Assembly: GCA_945833925.1 (NCBI GenBank)
Contig: CAMAFX010000025.1
Coordinates: forward strand, 1-32,054
From: an uncultured Prevotellaceae bacterium
Lineage (GTDB): Bacteria; Bacteroidota; Bacteroidia; Bacteroidales; Bacteroidaceae
DNA: 32,054 nt
Direction: 5' to 3'
The notes beneath the pieces were generated by a model. The model searched no databases. It saw only the letters and a list, made by a program, of their open reading frames with translations, and was not told where the DNA came from. The position numbers and the translations under genes are program-made. This document shows, in pieces, positions 1-8,600 of this stretch. The first letter of the stretch is position 1; every line of letters begins with the position of its first letter.

Positions 1-280
1 AGTTGTCGGGATTGACCTCCATGATGTCTGCCATCATGTCCCACCAACGCTGGGTTATCTCGTCCACACCGTTCGACGTGTCCTGAGTGCTCTGCGCACC
101 GTCGGCTATCTCCTGGTAACCGAAGAGTATGTTGGTGTCGCGATCCCAATAGATGCTGTAGTTGCCCACTCCTGCATCCTTGATTTGTTGTCTCAACTCG
201 GGCCACAACTGGTTGTGGCGCTTTTCGTACTCCTCCTCGCATCCTGGCTTGAGGAACATCTTAAATGCACAACGTGTCAT
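1..280 (-). CDS. rhaM: L-rhamnose mutarotase, C-terminus cut by window edge
   Basis: The protein interconverts the alpha and beta anomers of L-rhamnose, feeding the isomerase. Reading the minus strand from the ATG at 280 gives MTRCAFKMFLKPGCEEEYEKR and continues through RHNQLWPEL, NYSIYWD, a TQRWWDMM segment and EVNPDN. These match the RhaM family pattern, including the RHN..WPEL block near the start and the QRWW..M block near the end. About 93 residues are visible. The family is about 104 residues long, so roughly a dozen C-terminal residues lie beyond position 1. It is the last visible gene of the rha operon, 77 bases after the rhaD stop codon. The ATG at 280 is the natural start because it matches the family N-terminus. 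Confidence 0.93.
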   Translation of the reverse strand, partial: MTRCAFKMFLKPGCEEEYEKRHNQLWPELRQQIKDAGVGNYSIYWDRDTNILFGYQEIADGAQSTQDTSNGVDEITQRWWDMMADIMEVNPDN

Positions 281-330
281 AATTTTATAGTTTTATACAA
301 GTTTCGCAAGATTTGACTTGCTGACATTTA

Positions 331-349
331 GGAGTTAGTGGGAGTTAAT
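331..349. repeat. GGAGTTA-type short direct repeat
   Basis: Two adjacent copies, GGAGTTAGT and GGAGTTAAT, lie in the gap between rhaM and rhaD. The same GGGAGTTAA core occurs twice in the rhaA-rhaB gap (3961-4000). On the transcribed strand it reads TTAACTCC. No function is known to me. Confidence 0.5.
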
Positions 350-357
350 TATTCTAT

Positions 358-1176
358 TCAGCAAGGACGTGTCTTTGGAAGGTTGAACACATCCTGAACC
401 TCCTTCATAGCCTCATCGGTCATGCCGTCGGGCTCACTGCCCATAGAACGTGCGCACATATAGATGTTGGCAGCCTTGCAGAGCACGTCGGTCTGGTCGA
501 AAGCGTCCATGATGTCGGTACCGACGGCAACGGTGCCATGCTTCTCCCACAGCACGACGTCGTGGGTCTTTATCTGCTCGAGTGTTGCCTCTGCCAGATG
601 AACCGAACCCGGCAGGTCGTAGGGAACGATGCCAATGCCAAGGGGTGCGAAGGCGAGTGTCTCGGGAATCATTGACCAAAGCACGCGTGTCATCTCGTCA
701 CCCTTCAGGAAACGCTGTATGTGCGACATGGCAACGAGCTCTATCGGATGAGTGTGGAGCGTAGCCTTGTACGTGCTGCCACTCTCGAGCAGGTAGTTCT
801 GCAATGCCAGATGGCTTGGCAGCTCGCTGGTAGGAACGACCGGTTCGTCGGCAATGATCTCGTAACTCTGGCAGTCGTCGCAGATGCGTACGATGGAGCC
901 GTTCTGCATGGGATGCTTGGCGAGATCGCGCATGCGCTTGCCGGTACCCTTGCAGTAGAAGTACTTGCCCTTCAGCTGTGGCAGCACCATGCCTATCTGC
1001 TTGACGGGCGCTATGGCAGGCATTGCCTTGCACTCATCGTCCATGAACTCGGTGACGTTGACGGTGATATTGCCACCATTACGCTCAGCCCATCCTTTCT
1101 CCCACAGATAACCTGTTACCTCGGCTATCTGCTCAACGACAGCACGCAGGCCGTCTCTGTTATCTAAAATGCTCAT
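358..1176 (-). CDS. rhaD: Rhamnulose-1-phosphate aldolase
   Basis: This zinc-dependent class II aldolase cleaves L-rhamnulose 1-phosphate to dihydroxyacetone phosphate and L-lactaldehyde in the cytoplasm. The ATG at 1176 gives 272 residues, close to the 274 of E. coli RhaD. A nine-codon extension to a GTG at 1203 is possible but unlikely. With the ATG start, the zinc ligands fall where the family expects them: His141 and His143 in LHTHPIEL and His213 in EKHGT. Glu118 in TSELPSH corresponds to the catalytic glutamate (Glu117 in E. coli). The conserved ERNGGNI block is near residue 31. It is the fourth gene of the rha operon, 42 bases downstream of the transporter gene. Confidence 0.95.
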   Translation of the reverse strand: MSILDNRDGLRAVVEQIAEVTGYLWEKGWAERNGGNITVNVTEFMDDECKAMPAIAPVKQIGMVLPQLKGKYFYCKGTGKRMRDLAKHPMQNGSIVRICDDCQSYEIIADEPVVPTSELPSHLALQNYLLESGSTYKATLHTHPIELVAMSHIQRFLKGDEMTRVLWSMIPETLAFAPLGIGIVPYDLPGSVHLAEATLEQIKTHDVVLWEKHGTVAVGTDIMDAFDQTDVLCKAANIYMCARSMGSEPDGMTDEAMKEVQDVFNLPKTRPC

Positions 1177-1196
1177 GATATCGTTATTTTTAATAA

Positions 1197-1218
1197 AAAT
1201 CACAAAGACTTACAAAAA
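1197..1218. repeat. Direct repeat, partial copy of the 2571-2650 element
   Basis: This 22-bp stretch, in the short gap between the transporter stop and rhaD, matches 2578-2599 at 20 of 22 positions (pattern CACAAAnACTTACAAAAA). Copies therefore sit just outside both ends of the transporter gene. It has no second arm, so it forms no hairpin here. Confidence 0.6.
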
Positions 1219-2553
1219 TCAAATCTCACCGTAGCGTTCCTTGGTTATCTGGTCGAGCGACTTGCCACGCGTGTCGGGAGCACCGATAACGCCCACGACG
1301 AGGGAGATGAGGAGCAAGCCAACCATGCACGACGCCGCCAGAGTAAAGCCGTCGCCACCAGCATAGATGTAGGTGAAGACGAGACCCCAGGCTGCCGAGA
1401 GACCGCGAACGATGAAGAACATCAGTCCCTGAGCTCCGGCACGGAATTTAGCAGGAAAGAGTTCGCTACCCCAGAGGGCGTAGAAGATCTGGACCGACAT
1501 GCCGCTGTTGACGCCCCACAGGATGGAGAACGCCCAAAGCACGCCAATGCCCTCAAGGGGACTGAGAATGACGCCCCATGTAGCCAATGCAGCCAGCAGA
1601 CCAAGCACGTAGAAGATGCGGTGGGGCAGCTTGTCGATGACGAACGACACGAAGAATGTTATCACCACCACGATGGCCCAACCGATGCACGAGAGCATGT
1701 TGGCATATTCATTAGAGACACCGCCGGCAGTCTCGTAGATGTGTGGCTGGAAGAAGCCCATGACGCTGGCAACGAGGTTCCAAGTCAGATAGATTGCAGC
1801 AAGGAAGCAAACGGTCTTGACTGCCGTACGGTTGGAGAACAACACGGCGAAAGCATGCAGCATGCCAGTTTTCTCTTCCTTCTGCTCCTTCTTCTGTGCG
1901 ACGAACTCGACACTCTCCTCCAACTGGCGCTGCAACAGCCATGCAATGAAAGCAATGACAAACAGCGAGAAGAAGACTACGCGAGACGAGAACACCTGTA
2001 TGGCAGGATCGTCAGCAACGCTCGGCGTGACGAACATCAGAGCCAGCGCCTCTACAAAGTCGTACAGGTAACCGCCCGGGGCGAAAAGCATGCCGAAGAA
2101 GAGGATGCACATAGGTCCGACGCCCCACGACATCTGCGAAATGCATATGTTGCGTCCTCGGTTATTCACCTCCGAACTCTCGCTGATGTAGGTCCACGAT
2201 GCGGGCACGCCCACTCCCACCGAGATGCCGGTGACGAGGAATCCAGCGAGCAGCATGGGGAAGTTGACCGACAGCATGACGAGCAGCACTCCAACCATAT
2301 ATACAAGCAGGTTATAGGTAAAGATAAACTTACGACCATACTTGTCGGCAAGAAATCCGCCGATGATGGCACCAATGGCTGCACCGAGACAGTTAGCACT
2401 GATAAAGTTGAGCCAGCCAAGATGTGTCTCACTAAGATCGAGATAGTTCTGCCACAGAGTAAGACCGCTGGCACCTGCTACGATGGCTCCTGCATCGAGA
2501 TAGTTGTTGAGAGACACCGCAATGGTGCTCTTGAGCGACGATTGTTTACTCAT
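1219..2553 (-). CDS. MFS sugar transporter, predicted L-rhamnose permease
   Basis: This 444-residue inner membrane protein has the features of a Major Facilitator Superfamily sugar porter. The loop between helices 2 and 3 carries the family motif as GGFLADKYGRKF (around residues 65-76). A second RG-type motif, EVNNRGRN, follows helix 4. A charged central loop (QKKEQKEEKTG, around residues 219-229) separates two hydrophobic halves, and about twelve membrane segments can be counted. Its place between rhaA and rhaD points to rhamnose uptake. It does not resemble RhaT, the L-rhamnose/H+ symporter of the DMT superfamily, so the role is assigned from context. The substrate is an inference and the MFS membership is clear. 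A long hairpin lies in its leader. Confidence 0.88.
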   Translation of the reverse strand: MSKQSSLKSTIAVSLNNYLDAGAIVAGASGLTLWQNYLDLSETHLGWLNFISANCLGAAIGAIIGGFLADKYGRKFIFTYNLLVYMVGVLLVMLSVNFPMLLAGFLVTGISVGVGVPASWTYISESSEVNNRGRNICISQMSWGVGPMCILFFGMLFAPGGYLYDFVEALALMFVTPSVADDPAIQVFSSRVVFFSLFVIAFIAWLLQRQLEESVEFVAQKKEQKEEKTGMLHAFAVLFSNRTAVKTVCFLAAIYLTWNLVASVMGFFQPHIYETAGGVSNEYANMLSCIGWAIVVVITFFVSFVIDKLPHRIFYVLGLLAALATWGVILSPLEGIGVLWAFSILWGVNSGMSVQIFYALWGSELFPAKFRAGAQGLMFFIVRGLSAAWGLVFTYIYAGGDGFTLAASCMVGLLLISLVVGVIGAPDTRGKSLDQITKERYGEI

Positions 2554-2570
2554 ATTTAGATTGTTATTTT

Positions 2571-2650
2571 AACCAAAAAACCACAAAAACTTACAAAAAC
2601 AGTTTTCTCTATCTTTCACTGTTTTTGCGTGTTTTTGTGTGTTTTTGGTT
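2571..2650. repeat. 32-bp-arm inverted repeat between rhaA and transporter gene
   Basis: The left arm at 2571-2602 and right arm at 2619-2650 are near-perfect inverted copies (AACCAAAAA...AAAAACAG against CTGTTTTT...TTTTTGGTT) with a 16-base loop. Each arm is built of three roughly 10-bp units of the type GTGTTTTTGT. The hairpin would form in the rha mRNA eight bases after the rhaA stop and end 17 bases before the transporter start. It could stabilise the upstream message, attenuate transcription or be a processing site. No T-tract directly follows it, so it is not a standard terminator. Confidence 0.75.
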
Positions 2651-2658
2651 AGATCTAT

Positions 2659-3915
2659 TTATCGCTTGCTGGTTACGTTTGCCACGTAGTTGTCAATCTC
2701 CTGGATGAAGGCAGAGCCGACGGGAACGTTGTTGCGACTGCAGAACTCGTCGTAGACTGCCTGCCATGGCATTGACTTCTGCTCCTCAACGAGGGCAAGA
2801 ACCTTGTAGCCTTCGCCAGCCAGCTCGTACTTGGAGATGAGCGACTGGGGCTCGAGCAGGGCGCGAAGCATGCACTTCTGTGCAGCACGGCTGCCGATGA
2901 CGTAGGCACCGATGCGGTTGATTGAGCCGTCGAAGAAGTCGAGGCCGTAGTGGACACGGTCGAGTGCTCCGGCACGTACTATCTCAGAGAAGAGCTCCTC
3001 GGTGGTGTTGTCCATAATGGTTACATGGTCGCTGTCCCAACGAACAGGGCGGCTTACGTGAAGCATCAGTTCGCTGATGAATGGCAATACGGCGCTCACC
3101 TTGTCGGCTGGGCTCTCGGTTGGATGATAGTGACCGGTGTCGATGGTCAGCAGCTGGCCATTCTTGGCTGCGTACGCAGTGTAGAAGTCGTGGCTGCCCA
3201 CGGTGAAGCTCTCCAGACCCATACCGAACACCTTGCCCTCGATGCAGTCCTTCATCATCGGCTGCTTCTTCTCGAAAATCTCGTCAAGCGACTGCTTCAA
3301 CAGATTACGGTAGAGAGCATGGTTGACGCTGACGTCCTTGCATCCGTCGTGTACCCACAGGTTCATGATACAAGCATCCTGCTGCGCCTCGCCCATAGCG
3401 TTGGCAATGTCGCGGCAACGCTTTGTGTGCTCAACCCAGAACTTGCGCAACCCCTCGTCGGGATTTGCCAGTGTGAGGTTACCGCTCTTTGGATGACCGA
3501 ACGAAGACGAGTTGAAGTCGAGTTTGGTGTCGTTCTCCTTCGCCCACTCTATCCACGACTGGAAATAGTCTACAGTCACCTCGTCGCGGTCAACGCGCTT
3601 GCCCTGGAAATCGCCGTATATCTCGTGAAGGTTGAGGCGATGGCTGCCGGGGATGAGTGACTTTGCCTGAAGGATGTCCTGACGCAACTCGTCGATGTTG
3701 CGCGCTGCACCCGGACAATTTCCGGTAACAGCAAGTCCGCTTCCAAGCTCAGCATCGTTCTGCACCTCGAATCCCTTGACGTCGTCAGCCTGCCAGCAAT
3801 GCATTGACAGGTGGAAATCCTGCAACTGATTCAAAACCTTCTCTGTGTCTACACCGTACTCTGCATAACGCTCCTTTGCGATGGCGTAAGCAGCATGAAT
3901 TTGTGATTCGCTCAT
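2659..3915 (-). CDS. rhaA: L-rhamnose isomerase
   Basis: The enzyme converts L-rhamnose to L-rhamnulose in the cytoplasm and needs divalent metal (Mn in characterised members). The 418 residues are close to the 419 of E. coli RhaA, and similarity runs end to end. Near the N-terminus there is the family block LSMHCWQADDVKGFE. In the TIM-barrel core are the VGSHDFYTAYAAKNG segment and TIDTGHYHPTES, and later RWDSDHVTI and HYGLDFFDGSINRIGAY, which carry expected metal and substrate residues. The ATG at 3915 fits the family N-terminus. It is second in the operon, 87 bases after rhaB, with short repeats in that gap. Confidence 0.97.
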   Translation of the reverse strand: MSESQIHAAYAIAKERYAEYGVDTEKVLNQLQDFHLSMHCWQADDVKGFEVQNDAELGSGLAVTGNCPGAARNIDELRQDILQAKSLIPGSHRLNLHEIYGDFQGKRVDRDEVTVDYFQSWIEWAKENDTKLDFNSSSFGHPKSGNLTLANPDEGLRKFWVEHTKRCRDIANAMGEAQQDACIMNLWVHDGCKDVSVNHALYRNLLKQSLDEIFEKKQPMMKDCIEGKVFGMGLESFTVGSHDFYTAYAAKNGQLLTIDTGHYHPTESPADKVSAVLPFISELMLHVSRPVRWDSDHVTIMDNTTEELFSEIVRAGALDRVHYGLDFFDGSINRIGAYVIGSRAAQKCMLRALLEPQSLISKYELAGEGYKVLALVEEQKSMPWQAVYDEFCSRNNVPVGSAFIQEIDNYVANVTSKR

Positions 3916-3960
3916 TATTGTATATATAAATTATGTGTTATTAATTATCTTGGACTTATC

Positions 3961-4000
3961 GGGAGTTAACGGTATTTATCGCTTCGCTCAAGGGAGTTAA
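3961..4000. repeat. GGGAGTTAAC direct repeat pair after rhaB
   Basis: Two copies of GGGAGTTAAC occur 31 bases apart just beyond the rhaB stop codon. They flank the sequence ATTTATCGCTTCGCTCAA, whose start resembles the rhaA end at 2656-2669. A related repeat lies after rhaD at 331-349. Confidence 0.5.
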
Positions 4001-4002
4001 CC

Positions 4003-5463
4003 TTACTTTGTCAACTCGCAGAACTTGGCGTATGCAGCCTCCCACTGCTCGGCATCCTGGGGCTCGTAGGTTACGGTAGCCACGCTGCGTGCGCTGATGG
4101 CGCGCATATCCGAGAGTGTCTCTATCTCGCCGGTGGCGCGTATCTGCACGAGGACGTTGCCAAGTGCCGTGCCCTCGGTGGGACCTGCTATGACGGGGAG
4201 ACAGGTGGCATTGGCAGCCATCTGCATAAGATGCTTGTTCAGACTGCCACCGCCGATGACGTGCAAGCGCTCGATAGGCTCGCCCGACATGCCGCGCAGT
4301 ATCTCGAGGACCTGACGATAACGCAGAGCCAGGCTGCGGAAGACGCAGCGTATGTAGTCTGCCGGTGTCTCGGGCAATGGTTGGTCGGTCTTTTTGCAGT
4401 ATGTCCTGATGGCGTCGGTCATGGACTCGGGATGAGCAAACAGCTCGTCGTCGGGGAATATCAAGCCGTCGAAATCGCTCTCGTGGCACAGTGCATTCAG
4501 TTCGTTGACGTCTGACGGCACATCCTTGAACTCCTTCCGGCATCCCTCGAACAGCCACAGTCCGCATATGTTCTTCAGGAAACGGATTGTGCCATCCAGA
4601 CCACCCTCGTTGGTGAAATTGTGTCTGCGGCTCTCCTTAGTGATGATGGGCTTCTCGCTCTCGATGCCCAGCAGTGACCATGTGCCGCAACTCAGGTAAG
4701 CATAGTGCGAATCAGCAGTCGGCACACTTGCCACGGCAGAGGCTGTATCGTGGCCTGCCACTGCCACAACGGGGATGGCACCCATGCCTGTTGCCTGCTG
4801 CACCTGTTCGGTGAGTGTGCCGATGACGGTGCCGGGCATGGTCATGGGACCGAACTGCTTGCGCGACAGGTCGACAAACCTGAGAAGATGGGGGTCGAGG
4901 TCGCCCGTGTGGGCATTAAGTATCTGACTCGTGCTTGCCACCGTGTATTCGCAGACGCATTTTCCCGTGAGAAGGAAACTGAGTGCATCGGGGATGAACA
5001 TTACCTTGTTGGCTGCCTTGAGGGCAGTAATGCCGGTGCGGCGCATGGTGTCCATCTGGAAGAGACTGTTGAAGGGCATGAACTGGATGCCGGTCTTCTC
5101 GTAGAGGGCATCTGCGTTCATATGGACGGAGGTGAACTTCTCCACCGCGCCGTCGGTATGTGAGTCGCGGTAGCAGAAGGGCATGCCAAGCAACTGGCCC
5201 TGCTTGCCGAAGAAAGCGAAGTCGCAGCCCCAGGTGTCGATGCCGATGCTCTCTATCTCAATCTTCTCTTCTTTCAGCTTGCGAAGCGACTTGAGAATCT
5301 CGTTGTACAAATATGGCAAGTCCCAGAACAGGTGGCCTGTCATAGGAATCTGCGGATTGTCGAAACGTGTCCATACATTCATTTCTACCTTATTACCGTC
5401 GTAGGATGCCAAAACCGTGCGACCACTGGTAGCGCCCAAATCAACTGCAAGAAAATTTTTCAT
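4003..5463 (-). CDS. rhaB: Rhamnulokinase
   Basis: RhaB phosphorylates L-rhamnulose at O-1 with ATP. The 486-residue protein belongs to the FGGY sugar kinase family and matches the usual length (489 in E. coli). The N-terminal phosphate-binding motif is seen as AVDLGATSGRT (residues 6-16). The substrate-domain segments SIGIDTWGCDFAFF and PFCYRD follow. The second-domain ATP-binding motifs are AGHDTASAVAS and HVIGGGSLNKHLMQ. It is the first gene of the operon, with a Bacteroidetes -7 box about 65 bases upstream. No AraC-type regulator or lactaldehyde reductase gene is in the window. Confidence 0.97.
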   Translation of the reverse strand: MKNFLAVDLGATSGRTVLASYDGNKVEMNVWTRFDNPQIPMTGHLFWDLPYLYNEILKSLRKLKEEKIEIESIGIDTWGCDFAFFGKQGQLLGMPFCYRDSHTDGAVEKFTSVHMNADALYEKTGIQFMPFNSLFQMDTMRRTGITALKAANKVMFIPDALSFLLTGKCVCEYTVASTSQILNAHTGDLDPHLLRFVDLSRKQFGPMTMPGTVIGTLTEQVQQATGMGAIPVVAVAGHDTASAVASVPTADSHYAYLSCGTWSLLGIESEKPIITKESRRHNFTNEGGLDGTIRFLKNICGLWLFEGCRKEFKDVPSDVNELNALCHESDFDGLIFPDDELFAHPESMTDAIRTYCKKTDQPLPETPADYIRCVFRSLALRYRQVLEILRGMSGEPIERLHVIGGGSLNKHLMQMAANATCLPVIAGPTEGTALGNVLVQIRATGEIETLSDMRAISARSVATVTYEPQDAEQWEAAYAKFCELTK

Positions 5464-5505
5464 GGTAACAATATAAATAAAGGTTGGTGTTAGTTAATCG
5501 AGTTG

Positions 5506-5519
5506 GAGCCAACAGGCTC
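5506..5519 (-). promoter_or_regulatory. Small hairpin in rhaB leader
   Basis: GAGCC at 5506-5510 and GGCTC at 5515-5519 form a 5-bp stem around AACA, between the predicted transcription start and the rhaB ATG. It may be an operator half-site pair or a leader hairpin. The evidence is only the inverted repeat. Confidence 0.3.
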
Positions 5520-5527
5520 TACGGTTA

Positions 5528-5535
5528 CAAATATA
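5528..5535 (-). promoter_or_regulatory. rha operon promoter, -7 box
   Basis: The minus strand reads TATATTTG, a full match to the Bacteroidetes -7 consensus TAnnTTTG. A possible TTGG at 5562-5559 lies 23 bases upstream, slightly farther than the usual 19-21. The leader to rhaB would be about 55-60 bases. Confidence 0.5.
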
Positions 5536-5579
5536 AGGATTTTTATGCTTTACCGACACCAATTATCAAAAAAATTGAA

Positions 5580-5587
5580 TATCTTTG
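5580..5587 (+). promoter_or_regulatory. Promoter -7 box of the divergent GT2/SpoIID gene
   Basis: TATCTTTG matches TAnnTTTG 25 bases before the ATG at 5613. No good -33 TTTG is seen at the expected spacing. The divergent promoters are about 45 bases apart, so they could influence one another. Confidence 0.4.
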
Positions 5588-5612
5588 TAAAAAATAACAA
5601 AAAAAACTTAGC

Positions 5613-8600
5613 ATGAGACCCGGAATAGACTGTTTTATACCTTCACAAAGCGAAGAACAGGTACGCCAGACGATAGAGAATCTGCAGAACGAACCACTCG
5701 TAGACTGCATCCACCAACTCGACGAGATGCCCTTCAGCACCAAGTGCATACGCTACATCGGTGAGACAACGAAGGCTCCGCATACACTCATCTACACCAA
5801 GACATGGACGCTGCAGATGGGCTATCACGCCCTGGACCGCTGGCTGACAATAGCACGCGATTGCGACGCGCCTCTGTCGTATGCCGACCACTACATCATC
5901 ACTCCCGACGGCGAACGCCAGCGCATGCCGCTCATCGACTATCAGATTGGCAGCATACGCGACGACTTTGCCATGGGTTCGGTGCTGCTCATCCGCACCA
6001 AGGACCTCAAGGACTACATAAGTCAGCTGGGCAACCACAACTATCAGTTTGCTGCACTCTACGACCTGCGTCTCTTCCTCAGCCGCAAGCAGCTGCCCAC
6101 TCACATCAACGAGTACCTCTACACCGAGGTGGAGACGGACATGCGCAAGAGCGGCGAGAAGCAGTTCGACTATGTCGACCCTCGCAACCGCAGCCGTCAG
6201 ATAGAGATGGAGAGGGCTGCCACACGCCACCTGAGATTCATCAACGCCTATCTGGCTCCCAACGAACTGGACGACGTGGTGTTCGAGGAGGAGAAGGACA
6301 CGGCAAACAGTTCGGGCATCGAGGCAAGCGTCATCATACCGGTGCGCAACCGTGCTCGCACCATCGAGGATGCAGTGCGCAGTGCGCTCTCGCAGAAGAC
6401 GGACTTCCCGTTCAACGTAATAGTCATTGACAACGGAAGCACCGACGGCACGACGGACATCCTCGCCCAACTGAGCCGCGAGGACGAGCGGGTGGTGCAC
6501 ATCATCCCCGAGCGCGACGACCTGGGCATAGGTGGCTGCTGGAACAGAGCCGTCCACGACTTCCGATGCGGACGATTTGCCGTTCAGCTGGACTCGGACG
6601 ACCTCTACAGCTCGACCGACACCCTGCAGCGCATCATCGACAAGTTCCACGAGGAGAAGGCTGCCATGGTTATCGGCAGCTACCGCATGACAAACTTCCA
6701 GCTGGAGACTCTGCCCCCAGGTCTCATCGACCATCAGGAGTGGACGGCTTCAAACGGAAGGAACAATGCTCTGCGCATCAACGGACTGGGTGCGCCAAGA
6801 GCTTTCTACACGCCTCTGCTGAGAAAGATTCAGATACCGAACACCAGCTACGGAGAGGACTATGCACTGGGACTGATGCTCAGCCGACGATACCGCATAG
6901 CACGCATCTACGACGAACTTTACCTGTGCCGACGCTGGGAGGGTAACAGTGACGCAGCACTAAGCACCGAAGCCATCAACCGCAACAACCTCTACAAGGA
7001 CCAGCTGAGAAGCAGCGAGATACGCGCACGTCAGCAACTGTGCGCCATCTGGCAGCATCACGTCACCGCCGAGGAGGCTGAGCAGTTCCACGAGACGGAA
7101 CTGAAACGATGGCAGGAGGCTGCGCAGCGATACGAGGAGCTGAACCATGTGCAGACTCGCAAACTCATCGACGGCGAGGCAAGCATGACGATACAGTGGA
7201 ACCCTGCACGCATAGTGAGTACGGGCGCCAAGATTGACAAGAAGACGCTGGACGAGAGGCCTTGCTTTCTCTGCGACCAGAACCGCCCAAAGGTGCAGCA
7301 TGCCCTGCCTACGGAGAAGTACTACCAGCTTCTGGTGAACCCCTACCCCATCCTGCCGAAGCACTTCACAATACCTACAAGAAGGCATCAGCCTCAGGCT
7401 ATCTTCGAACACTTCGAGACAATGTGCCGAATGACATGGGACATGCCAAGCCACATCGTCTTCTACAACGGACCGCTCTGCGGTGCCTCATGCCCCGACC
7501 ACTGTCACCTGCAGGCTGGCGCACGAGGCGTCCTGCCCATAGAGCGCGACTGGAAGGAGTATGAGGGCAGCCTGACGAAACTGTACCCGCTGACCGGTGC
7601 GCAGGAGGCTGAACTCGACGAGGGTTCGGACACGAAGAGAAGCGGACTCTACCTGCTCAAGGCATGGGTGTGCCCTGTGTTCGTGATTCGTTCGCTATCG
7701 TACAAACTCGACCGTGTGCTGTGCGAGCGACTGTACAACGCTCTGCCAGTCATTAGCGACGAGTGGGAGCCACGCATGAACGTGGTATGCTGGAAACAGA
7801 CAGGCAGCGCCGGACGCCCCGACGAACTGGTGGCTCTGGTATTCCCACGCAAGAAGCACCGTCCGGACTGCTACTCTGCCACAGGCGACAACCAGATTCT
7901 GGTCAGCCCCGGAGCACTGGACATGGGTGGTCTCATCATCACTCCACGCGAGGAGGACTTCCGCAAGATGACAGCCGAGAAGGCTGGCGACATACTGCGA
8001 GAGGTGACTATGACCGAGGAGGAACTGAAGCCTATCATCAGTGTGCTGAAGGGTGAAGAGGCATCCGAGAATACTCCCGGCAACGAGCACAACGGTAACG
8101 AGGACATCAAGGCAGCGACCAACGCTGAACCAGACGGCATATGCCAGTTCACCGACGAGCCACTGGTACACGTAGGCATCATGACAACAGAGCATCTGCA
8201 ATTCACGCTGAACGGTGAGTTCAGGGCTAAGGGCGCCATCATAACCGGCGACCAGGAGGTAACACTGGAGGACGGTTCGCTGAAGTGGCACGACGCACTC
8301 TACCGTGAACTGACCATCGTACCCGACACCGAGGACAGCACGTTCTCGCTGCATCAGGTGACCATCGGCAAGGAGTTCCACTGGGAACGCAATGAGACAC
8401 AGACATTCCAGGGAACACTGCGACTGGTGGTCGACGAGGAGAAGATTGTTGCCATCAACATTCTGCCTGCCGAGGACTATCTGACAAGCGTGATAAGCAG
8501 CGAGATGAAATCGACATGTTCGCTCGAATTCCTTAAGGCAAGTGCCGTGATAAGCCGAAGCTGGCTGCTGGCTCAGATGGAGAAACGACGCAGCGGACAG

